Assembly (NCBI GenBank): GCA_030761205.1
Contig: JAULJL010000020.1
Span: forward strand, 5,523,001-5,587,000
Source of the DNA: Fremontodendron californicum
Lineage: Eukaryota; Streptophyta; Magnoliopsida; Malvales; Malvaceae
Reading direction: 5' to 3'
DNA: 64,000 nucleotides
Under the pieces are notes generated by a model. The model was not told the DNA's origin. It did no database searches and saw only the letters and a list, made by a program, of their open reading frames with translations. A program made the translations under genes and the position numbers. Of the stretch, positions 34,733 to 46,900 are shown in pieces; positions within the stretch are counted from its first letter, which is position 1; every line of letters begins with the position of its first letter.

Positions 34733-37700
34733 ATGGCAATTGCCTCCAACTCGCTCGTGTCTTTCACTCACGGCTCACCGAGTCAGCCCGGAAGGCATTC
34801 CCAGCCTCTTCCTTCCCCATCTATTTCTTTGCCCGCGTCTCGTTCACTCTCTTTAAAACTCATCCACCGCTCAAACTCAGCCCTTCATTGCTCTTTAAAT
34901 GTACCCAACAGCACAGCTAAGGACACCCCAATTGAAACAAGTAAGCCTTCTTTTTCCCTTTTTTAGTCCCAATTTTAACTTTTTCAAAATCTTTATGTTC
35001 TAATGAAATCTGGGTTTGTTCCTTTTTTCTTGATTGTTTCAGGGTACCCAGCTTTTCCTACTGTGATGGACATTAATCAGATAAGAGAGATACTACCACA
35101 CAGGTTAGCTAAACTCTCTAGTTTTGGTTTATTAGTTTTTAGCTTTTCTTTTGCTTGTTTCTCTTATTTTATTTATTGGTTTTTTTTTTTGGTTGTAGGT
35201 TTCCATTTTTGTTAGTGGATAGAGTGATAGAATATAATCCAGGGGTATCAGCTGTTGGTATAAAGAATGTTACTATAAATGATAACTTTTTTCCTGGACA
35301 CTTCCCTGAGAGGCCTATAATGCCTGGTGTTCTCATGGTTGAGGTAATTGATTTTCCTTTCACTTTTTTTTTTTTTTTTTTTTTTTTTGTGCCTTTTAGC
35401 TGAATAACTGGAAACTTAATCACTTTGTTTATCATTTAAATTTTGTTGATTTTGATTTTATGGATGTTTTATTGCATGCATAGTTTCTTTTTCGAGGATG
35501 TCGAATAGGATTATATCAGTATGTATGAAATTGTGTAGTTTTATCTGATAACTTTTCGGTCATCAATCTACTTAAGGAGGCGTAAAAGGCTGGTCTTGCT
35601 TTATGACTAGCTAAATTGTATGAAATAGAAAGCCTCCTTAGCATAGCCAAAGTATGATTTGTTGAGATGCACCAGTAGTAATATGGGGAAGGGAATAAGA
35701 AAAAAAAATCGACAATCTAAGCTGGAGGTTGAACGAGTTATCTTGCAAAAATTTTAACTTAATTATGGAAAGAGGATGTCTGAATTAGAGAAAAATTCTG
35801 ATTATCACGAAAAATTAAGTTATAATATTTGTAATATTCTGACCTTAGTTCGGTAGTTCATGTAGGTAATGCCAACTAGCTTATGGTTAAGGCTTAGCTT
35901 ATTTGAGATACATTTGTACCATTCTGCGTAATAATAGCCGCTAAAGTAGCTTTTATGTGAAGTGACAAAGCTTTTGGATTTTTAAATTGACAAAAAAAAA
36001 AAAAAATAGCAGGGAACAGAGATCTACAAGAAAAAGGTAGAAATAATATCGTGTATAAAAGAAAAAAGAAAAAGGGAATAATCATGTGACACAATACAAT
36101 GAGCTCTTGATAGATATTTTAGATTGTATGCTGGTAAAGAAACAATGAGACAGTCATTTAGTCATATAATATTATTCTTTCATGAGCAATTAAGGTTCTG
36201 TTTCGAAAACCTTTAGATCTTTCTCCAGGCAGGTTTTATACTTTCGCTAAGTAATTTAACAATGTAGTCTGCATCTTCTCTATAATTGGATTTTTGGGAA
36301 TGTGCAATGTTTCTCCTTACTTTTCTTTTAATATATTTTTTCATGGGGCTTATTTTCCATTGGATATCGAATACCTAATTCTGCATACTGAATGTTGAAT
36401 ATTTTGACCTTGAAGATACTACTTTTGCCCTGGAAATTAGGTGCTTGGATTTTCAGTTTCCATAAATTAATTAATTAATTAATATAACTATGATCGAAGA
36501 TATTGCTATTGCTACCTGCAGGCATGATTGCAACAGGTGTCTACTACTAGCTAGTTTGTTTTTTGGTCAATACTCTATAGTTCTGCAGTTAGTAACTTGT
36601 TTTCTTGTCATACCTCATTATTCAATCACATAAATTGAGTAGGCAATGTTATTGTTAAGGTAAAACACAATTGCACAAAACTTTGGTTTCTATATATGCA
36701 GTTTGGGGGACATAGAAGTAACAACCAAAAGATAAAGGTTGGACATATCATAGGTGTTTGTGCCCATGGCACCTATGCAGCTTACATCCATTGGTGCTTC
36801 AGTTTATATTTTATCCGATTAAATAATATGTATTAGATGGGTGGCTAAGTAGGAACTTGGTGAATCAAAGGGCATGATATCGCCATGTAAGGACATGTCA
36901 TGGTGGAACGAGAAAGTAAAGGCAGCTGTTAAGAACAAACAAATTTGTTATAGAAACTTAGGAAATAGTAGGGATACAGAGAGTTTTGAGAAATATAAGC
37001 TAGCTAAGAAGGCGGCCAAGAAAGTTGTAAGGGAGGCTAGAGCGCGTCTATAAAGATATTTTTGATAGATTGGACTCAAAAGATGGAGAGAAGGATATCT
37101 ATAGGCTTGTCTGAATGAGGGAGAAGAAGACTAGAGATTTGGGAACTATTAGGTGTATTAAGGATAACAACCATATGGACCTGGTGAAAAATGAGGAGAT
37201 TAAAGAGAGATGGAGGGAATATTTTGATAAGCTCTTCAATGGTAATTACTCTCAAGATGTGGGTGACTTGACTATATCGTCAAAGGACCTACCTTACGAC
37301 TTTATGCATAGTAGGATAAGATCTTTTGAGGTCAAAGAGGTCTTGCATCGAATGAAGACTAGAAAGACGGTAAGCCCGGATGCAACTACTGAGATTTGGA
37401 AATGTCTTGGTAAGGTTGGGTTGGATGGTTGACGAACTTGTTTAACAAGATTTGGCGAAGTAATAAGATGTCTAATGAGTGGAAAAATAGTACCTTGGTG
37501 CCTTTATATAAAAACAAAGGCGACATCTAAGATTGCTCAAATTATAAAGGAATAAAACTTATGAGTCATACTATGAAAATATGGGAAAGGGTTATTGAGC
37601 AACGTTTACGACAACATACTAAGATTGCTAAAACTCAATTTGATTTCATGCCATGACGATCCACCATGGAAGGGATTTATCTGTTGCGACATTTTATTGA

Positions 37701-40700
37701 GAGGTTTAGAGCGTCAGAATGAGATTTACACATGGTTTTTGTTGATTTAGAGAAAGCTTATGATAGAGTACCTAGAGATGTTCTTTGGTGGGCTTTGAAC
37801 AAGAAGGTTGTTCCTTTCAAATATGTTAGTATAATACGAGATATATACGAGAGAGTAGTTATGAACGTAAGAATTTGTGGTGGATTGACGCATGAGTTTT
37901 CAATTACAATAAGGGTGCACCAAGGCTCGGCGTTGAGTCCTTTTTTCTTTGCCATAATAATGGATGAGATAACGAAAGGCATTCAATATGAAATACCTTG
38001 GTGTATGCTATTCGTGATGATATTGTATTGGTTGATGAGACTGTAGAAAAGGGTAATACCAAATTAGAGTTGTGGAGACAAACACTAGAAGCTCGAGGAT
38101 TTAAATTGAGAAGATCGAAGACTGAGTAGTGTACATTTAGTAAAAGAAGGAATAACGATCAAGACACCATAACATTTGATGATCAAGTGATACTGTAGCA
38201 GAGTGCTTTAAGTACCTAGGGGCGATAATTCAGAAAGATGGGGAGATTGATGGAGATGTTAATCATATAATCAAGGCTGGGTGGCTTAAGTGGAGAAGTG
38301 TAACAGGAGTTTTGTGTGATCACAATATACCTTAGAGTTTGAAGGAAAAGTTCTATAAGACGACTATCAGATCTGTTTAGCTATATGATATGGAATGTTG
38401 AGCTAACAAGAAGCAACATATACAAAAGATGAGTATAGTCGAGACGTGAATGTTAAGATAGATGTGTGGTATGACTAGGAAGGACATAGTTAGAAATGAG
38501 GATATTTATCTCCAAGTTGGGATAGCTCCTATAGAGGATAAGGTGAGAGAAAATCGTTTACAGTGGTTTGGCCACATTGGACGCAGATCGAGGGATGCAT
38601 CTATTAGAAGGATGGAGCAATTTGACGTTGCACAAGGTAAAAGGTTGAAGGTAGACCAAAAAAGACATGGTGGAGGTGATAAATAATGATATGAAACTAT
38701 TAGACTTGAAGAGATCATGGTGGTGGATAGGAATGGTTGGAGGAGGATTCGTGTATCTCATGTAAATGTTTCTATTTCTTGGTTCTTGTAACCGGCCCCA
38801 AATATATTGGGATTAATGATTTTTGTTTTGTTTTGGTTTAACATAATCTGTATTTCTTGATTTTGAGAGAAAATTCCATTCTTATGTTTCTGTAACTTAT
38901 ATCAGAACAAGCATTATATTCTATCAAGGGGTTCTTTTGTTGTTAATTTTGAATGATGTGAGTCCCGTTCTCCAGTAGGTGATAGGTTTCTGGTTATCTT
39001 GATTTACTCTAACATACTTATTAAAACTTTTGCCAAAGGCAGAAGGCATACTTTAGGTGCTAGGACCCTTCTTTCACCCGAGGCACAAGAAACGAGAAAG
39101 TGCTTGCCTTCTGAAAAACAATTAATACATACAAAAGAAAAAGACATATCTATGTGTTATATACAATAAGCTCAAAAATATACTATGATTTTGGTAGTAA
39201 AAGTTGAAGAGTTTGCTTCAATATGTTACCTAATTTTCCAAAGATTGAGCATTATTTAGTGGCTTGAAAGACATCATCACACACTGACTCAGTGTTCCCT
39301 TCCATTTCAACAAAAAATTGTGCATACAGTATCCAATTTTTTATTCTTCTAAAGATAGTTGGTTTTGTCTTAGGTTGATTATTAAAAATATAGCTAACAG
39401 AAGAATAAGGAACCAAAAGGACACTTTTAGTCATGTTTGCTTTTATGTGCCTCATTAAAACAAAAAAGTATGTTTGGGCACCAATGGTGTGTGCTTGATC
39501 AAAGTTGCCTCAGCTGAAAGGGGTGAAGCACTTTAGTTGATTAGCATTGTGCATTAACGCCTAGGTACATGCCTTGACAAACTGGTTATTACCTAGAAGA
39601 CCCGGTCCTAGGTTTTAGTTATGATGCTGAATTGCATTTTCTTTCTCCAGGTTTTGGCCTCAAACCTTCTTATATCCCTTTCTATTTCGTTTTTCAACAC
39701 TCTACCCTGCTATCTTATTCTGCCTAAAATTGTTAGGTTTTGTTCTGGAGTACTTGTACGAGATGTTGTCACACGTATGTGGCTAGTTTGGCTACTTTAA
39801 CCTATTCAACTCATTCATCTATACTCTATAGTTAGCAGTACATCATACTTAAAATTATCCGTTTCATCCATTATTAATTGGTTGCAGAATGTTTCCCCCC
39901 TTAATTGCTTCTCCACACATGCTTTCAGACATTGTTAAGGATCCATGTGTCATCTGCCCTGTATTTAACATACTCAATGAACATGGGCTTGACTACATAG
40001 ATTTGTTAGAGAATCAGTTGCAAAGTCTTTTTCACCCAAGTTGCTGTTGGCAGTTGACATGAATTTGTGTAAAGTATGTTAGCATGAATAAGTATTCTCT
40101 TAATATATTTTGATTCATTTGTTATTCAATATGTAATTTTCTTGTTAAATATTAAGCTTAATTGAGCTCTTTCTTCCACATGTTTACAAAGCTGTGGCAA
40201 GATTTTATGTTGTTTGAGATCTTCCTCTACTGTCATGTTTCTTCATGTAAACTTCTTGCTCTTCTGGCTTTTATGTATCATTTTGCATTTACAGCCTTTG
40301 ATCATCCTATGGTGGTTTTGTCTCAAAAAACACCATTTCTTTTTGTGCAGTCTTTGCATAAAAATCTCATGATACCCCAGGTTGCCATATTTTTTCCTAT
40401 TCCAAGGTAGATTATTCTGCTGCCAGTTTTTGCATGTTATATTTTAGCTAGACATCCTAATTGGTGTTTCTGTTGTTAAAACTACTTGAATATTTAATTG
40501 GTCAAACAAGCAAATTTTATACTTTTGGCACATGGTAATTGAATTTTTTTTATTGGAGTTTGTTTGACCAGGTTGTGACACATATGAGTAGTAACCAAAA
40601 TAGTCAGTACCATACTAGTGGATGTATTGTTTTTGTTCTGGTACTAGTATGTATCGGTACCGGTGTGTTTTGACGTATCATTTCACGTTTACCGGCATTA

Positions 40701-40948
40701 TCTAATATTTTGTCTAGAAAATATATGTACACATACAAATACACCTCTATTACATACTATAGATGTTTATATGCAAATATAGATTTTAAAAATTATAAAT
40801 ATTTAATATCAAAATTTTCAAGCCTCAAATAAATGAAATAAATATAAAGTATTAGGAAAATATAGTAAGTTATTGTTCAATAACCTAATTTAATGAACAT
40901 GTTATTTTTGTATGAAATTATGAAAATGAACATATTAAAAATGATCAT

Positions 40949-40981
<33 letters not shown>

Positions 40982-43900
40982 CATTAGAAATTGATTAAAA
41001 GAATAAAATAAAAGAAAAATAATAAAAAGGGCAAAATATTGTGCCAACCGGTATGATAGATATAGATCGAAATGGTAGGTACGAACCGGTACAAAAAGTT
41101 AAATGGTACATAGACTTAGATGTACCGTTAACATTGGTAGTAACCCCCCGGTGCGGTGTTCTATTCCAGCCGTGCGAAGGAACTAACAATAATGTTTTTC
41201 ATCAGTTGCTGATTGCCTTTTCTTTGTCGATTAGTTATTGTGTTATAGTATCATCTCATTTCAGGAGGTTTATACGGTTCCAAGATAACACTAAATTGGC
41301 TTAATTTGATTGTGTCTGCTACTTTGCCACTTTATTTTAGTGCAAGTATTGTGTATGATCTTTAACCACTGCTGGATATCTTCTTTAATTCTTCTGTTTA
41401 TCATCTAAAATTTGCTGCTCTATATTTGTAAGGCAAAGTATTTGATCATTGTCAAAGCCTCCAAGCCTCCTTTGTTACCATATCTATTTTAGGACTATTA
41501 GCTATCTATTTTACCATATGTATAAGCTGAATAATAGGGATTAATTCCCATGTATATAGGCTGAACATTAGGGATTAATTCCCATGTATATAGGCTGAAC
41601 ATTAGGGATTAGATACCAGATATTTAGGCTGAACATTAGGGATTAGATACCAGATATTTAGGCTGAACATTAGGGATTACAGTGTAGAGATATGATGAGC
41701 TTTCCATGTATAACATACAAAGATTAATATAAAAAGGGAAGGGGGGCTAACAGTGGACACACTTTTCCAAAACGTCTCTTGTGATTTTCTGTTTTTGTTC
41801 AGTTTTCTTGGCCTATTCTGTTTCTGTTTCGGTTCTAACAAGTTCTCTTGGTATATTCAGTTTATGTTTCGATTCTAACATGGTATCAAGAGCTGGTTCG
41901 ATTTTTTCTTGGGTTTAGTTTTGGTCAGTGGGCATTTTTTTTCTTGGGTTTCTGTTCTTCTGATCAGTTTCAGTCAGTGAGCATATTTTTTTTCTTGGGT
42001 TTAAGTTCTTCTTGGGTATTTTTTTTCTTGGGTTTCAATTCTTTTTTGGGTTTCAGTTTCGGTCAGTGGGTAATTTTTTTTTGGGTTTCTGTCGACATCA
42101 ACAGTGGGTGTTGATTCGATTTCGTGGGATATTTTTTTTCTACATCTTGCTGGCATCATGTCATCGGATAAGTTGGAATCGTTTCCTATTAGGTTTACTG
42201 GCAAAAATTATTCTGCCTGGGAGTTTCAATTTCGATTATTTGTGAAAGGAAAAGAATTGTGGGGTCATATTGATGGGAGTGCTCCCGCACCTCTAGATGC
42301 GGAGGCTTTGTCTAAGTGGGAAATTAAGGATGCTAGGGTTATGACTTGGATCCTTAGCTCGGTTGAGCCTCATCTTGTTCTCAACCTGAAACCTTATAAA
42401 ACCGCTGCTACTATGTGGAATTATCTCAACACAGTTTACAATCAAGACAACTCTGCTAGGAGATTTCAACTGGAATATGAGATGGCTAATTTCACACAGG
42501 GAAGTCTCTCAATTGAGGAATATTTTTCTGGTTTTCAAACCCTTTGGGCTGATTATTCGGATATTGTTTATGCTAATGTTCCTGCTGCAGCTCTCTCTGC
42601 TGTCCAGGCCGTGCATGCAACTAGCAAGCGCGATCAATTCTTGATGAAGTTACTGTTACCATATCTATTTTAGGACTATTAGCTGTCTATTTACCATATG
42701 TATAAGCTGAATAATAGGGATTAATTCCCATGTATATAGGCTGAACATTAGGGATTAATTCCCATGTATATAGGCTGAACTTTAGGGATTAGATACCAGA
42801 TATTTAGGCTGAACATTAGGGATTAGATACCAGATATTTAGGCTGAACATTAGGGATTACAATGTAGAGATATGATGAGCTTTCCATGTATAGTATACAC
42901 AGATTAATATAAAGGGAAGGGGGGCTGACAGTAGACTCACACTTTTCCAAAATCTCTCTTGGCATTTTCTGTTTCTGTTCAGTTCTCTTGGTCTATTTTC
43001 TGTTTCTGTTCTCTTGGTCTATTTTCTGTTTCTGTTTCAGATCTCTTGGTCTATTTTCTGTTTCTGTTTCTGTTTCAGTTCTATCATGGTATCAAGAGCA
43101 GGTTCGATTTTTTCTTGGGTTTAGTTTCGGTCAGTGGGCATTTTTTTCTTGGGTTTCTGTTCTTCTGTTCAGTTTCAGTCAGTGAGCATATTTTTTTTCT
43201 CTTGGGATTCAGTTTTTCTTGGGTAATTTTTTTTCTTGGGTTTCAGTTCTTCTTGGGTTTCAGTTTCGGTCAGTGGGTAAATTTTTTTTTCCTTCGGTTT
43301 CTGTCGACATCAACAGTGGGTGTTGATTCGATTTCGTGGCTATTTTTTCTTGGGTATTTTTCTAGTGGTGTTTTATTACACTTTTCTGGTGGGATATTTT
43401 TTTCTGCATCTTTATCCCTTCTGCCTAGTTTTTCTGATTCCCCAACACTTGTAGAAAGGTTTAAACCTGGTTTTGTCTATGGACGACGGAGAAGACATGA
43501 GTCTGGTTCCACTTCCTCTGTGCCTCCTTCCGATCTTGCCTCGGCACCTGATCCTGCTCCTGCTTCCACCATTCTTCGTCGGTCTACTCGTCTTTCTCGA
43601 CCCCCTGATCGGTATGGTTTCTTCTCTCCTGTTTCTCTTGTCACTACTTTATCTACTATTTCCATTCCCTCTTGCTACAAACAGGCCATGGAACATGAGT
43701 GTTGGCAAAATGCAATGCGAATAGAACTTCAAGCACTTGAGGAGAATCACACTTGGGATATTGTTCCTTGTCCTCCTACAGTGAAACCTATTGGGAGTAA
43801 ATGGGTTTTCTCTATAAAACTTCGTTCTGATGGCTCTTTGGACAGGTACAAAACTCGCCTTGTAGCTCTCGGTAACAAACAGGAATATGGGATTGATTAT

Positions 43901-46900
43901 GAGGAGACATTTGCTCCTGTTGCCAAAATGACCACGGTTCGAACCATCTTAGCTGTTACTGCTTCACAGTCATGGCAACTGCATCAAATGGATGTGAAGA
44001 ATGCCTTTCTTCATGGTGATCTCCAGGAAGAGATTTACATGAAGCTTCCCTCTGGTATGACTACTTCTGCTCCTCATGATGTCTGTAAGCTAAGGCGTTC
44101 TTTGTATGGGCTCAAGCAAGCACCTCGGGCTTGGTTTGAGAAGTTTCGCAGTACACTTATTTCCTTTAGTTTTACACAAAGTCAGTATGATTCTTCTCTC
44201 TTCTTCCATACGTCTGCATCGGGTATAGTCCTTCTCTTGGTTTATGTGGATGATATTATTATTACTGGTACTGACGGCAATTTGATTACTAAGCTTCAGC
44301 AGATGTTACATGCCACTTTTCATATGAAAGATCTTGGTCAGCTTACATACTTCTTAGGATTAGAAGTCCATCATCGGGCCAATGGTATTTTTGTAAATCA
44401 GCATAAGTATATTCAAGATCTTATTACTTTAGCTGGTTTGGAGGACACTTCTTCTGTTGATACTCCTATGGAGGTAAATGTCAAATACAGGAAAGATGAA
44501 GGGAATATTCTCGATGATCCTACTTTTTATCGGCGCCTGGTTGGGAGTCTTATCTACTTGACCACTACGCGACCTGATATCTCCTATGCTGTTCATCAGG
44601 TCAGTCAGTTTATGTCTTCTCCTCGGCATCTACATCTTGCTGCAGTTCGACGTATTATTCGCTATCTTCGAGGTTCACCTACTCGTGGGTTGTTCTTTCC
44701 TACTGGCTCCTCTCTTCAACTTGTTGCCTATAGTGATGCTGATTGGGCTGGATGTCCAGATACACGTCGATCTACTACGGGATGGTGTATGTTTTTAGGT
44801 GATGCCTTAATTTCTTGGAGGTGTAAGAAACAAGATCGTGTTTCTAAATCATCTACTGAAGCCGAGTATCGTGCAATGTCTACTGCTTGTTCTGAAATTG
44901 TATGGTTACGTGGTCTTCTTGAAGAGCTTGGGTTTTCTCAGACTACTTCTACTCCTCTACATGCTGATAACACTAGTGCTATTCAGATTGCCACCAATCC
45001 TGTTTTCCATGAACGCACCAAGCACATTGAAGTTGATTGTCATTCTATTCGAGATACCTTGGAAAATCGGGTGATATCTCTTCCTCACATCTCTTCTGAT
45101 CTCCAAGTGGCTGATGTCTTCACCAAAGCTATGACTCGACAGCGGCATCAATTTCTTGTTGGCAAATTGTTGCTGGTTGACTTACCAGCATCAATTTGAG
45201 GGGGGATGTTACCATATCTATTTTAGGACTATTAGCTGTCTATTTACCATATGTATAAGCTGAATAATAGGGATTAATTCCCATGTATATAGGCTGAACA
45301 TTAGGGATTAATTCCCATGTATATAGGCTGAACTTTAGGGATTAGATACCAGATATTTAGGCTGAACATTAGGGATTAGATACCAGATATTTAGGCTGAA
45401 CATTAGGGATTACAGTGTAGAGATATGATGAGCTTTCCATGTATAGCATACACAGATTAATATAAAGGGAAGGGGGGGCTGACAGTAGACTCACACTTTT
45501 CCAAAATCTCTCTTGGCATTTTCTGTTTCTGTTCAGTTCTCTTGGTCTATTTTCTGTTTCTGTTCTCTTGGTCTATTTTCTGTTTCTGTTTCAGATCTCT
45601 TGGTCTGACCTGATTTTGAAATTGCTCGGTCTAATCTGATGAATCGTCATCCTGTACCATCTCTGGATGCCTGTTTAAGTGAACTTCTTCGAGAGGAGCA
45701 GCGTTTGGTAACTCAGGCTGCCATGGAACATCGGGCTAATGTTAGTGCACCTGTCTCTATGGCTTATGCAGCACAGGGAAGGAATAAGGGTAGAGATATG
45801 CGTGTTGTCGAGTGCTTTAGTTGTAAAGCTTTTGGTCATATTGCTCGGGATTGTCCCAAGAAGTTCTGTAACTACTGCAAGAAACAGGGTCATATCATCT
45901 CTGCTTGTCCCATTCGACCTGAACGGAAGCTGGGTACTGCCTATCATGCCTCTACTGGTGCTTCTTGTTCTACTACATTGCCTGCTGCCTCGCCGGTTGT
46001 TCCTATCCCTTCTTCTACAGCCTTAGCAAACCCGACCACACTCACTCCTGAAATGGTACAACAGATGATCATTTCTGCTTTTTCTACTTTTGGACTCTCA
46101 GGTAATCATAAAGTTTCTTCTAAGCCATGATATTTTGACTCTGGTGCCTCTAACCATATGACCAATACTGTTGTCCCTCTTTCCAATGTTAGAAATTACG
46201 ATGGAAATCTGACAATTAACACCGTTGATGGCAGTTCTCTGCCTATCAGTGCTGTTGGTGATCTTTCCTCTTCCTTAACTGATGTTTTTGTGTCTCCTGC
46301 CCTCTCCACAAATCTTATTTCTGTTGGTCAATTGGTTGATAATAATTGTAATGTCCATTTCTCTCGTTCTGGTTGTGTTGTGCAGGATCAAGTGTCAGGG
46401 AAGATGATCGCGAAGGGGCCTAAAGTGGGCTGACTCTTTCCTCTTCATGTTTCTCCTTCCACTATTATCCCTAGTTCTCTTTTACTTTCATTTGCATGTA
46501 ATGTTGTTGGTTCTAGAAATAATCTGTGGCATAGACGTCTAGGTCACCCAAACTCTGATGTACTTCGTACTTTGTCACATTCAGGATTATTGGGAAATAA
46601 AGCATGTTCTTCTCTTGATCTCTTTTTTGATTGTCCATCATGCAAACTTGGCAAAAGTAAAGTTCTACCCTTTCCTCATCATGCATCTCGTGCATCACAA
46701 TGTTTTGATGTTATTCATAGTGATGTTTGGGGGATTGCACCTATTGTTTCTCATGCGCATTACAAGTATTTTGTTACCTTCATTGATGATTTTAGTCGGT
46801 TTACTTGGGTTTACTTCCTTCGGGCTAAGGCCGAAGTTTTTTTAGTCTTTAAGCGCTTTCTTGCACTTCTTGAAACTCAATTTTCTACCAGCATCAAAGT

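Larger units (their letters stand above)
42654..45606 (+). mobile_element. Copia-C: same-family deletion derivative nested in Copia-B gag
   Basis: 5' LTR 42654-43086 (433 bp), PBS at 43087, a leader to about 43400, then a jump directly into the linker before RT, an intact RT-RNase H frame, and a 3' LTR from 45207 that stops about 38 bp short of its expected end. Gag, protease and integrase are deleted. Its LTRs differ from each other at only two or three bases, fewer than those of the host element, consistent with later arrival. There is no TSD. Confidence 0.88.

Noticed and set aside
36850..38840. An intronic host gene with reverse transcriptase function
   Set aside because: Multiple stops and frameshifts and an RTE-type 3' tail show a dead LINE.
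42959..43400. N-terminal ~150 codons of the Copia-C frame as protein
   Set aside because: They translate LTR and leader (F/S/V-rich repeats). The frame is open there by chance.
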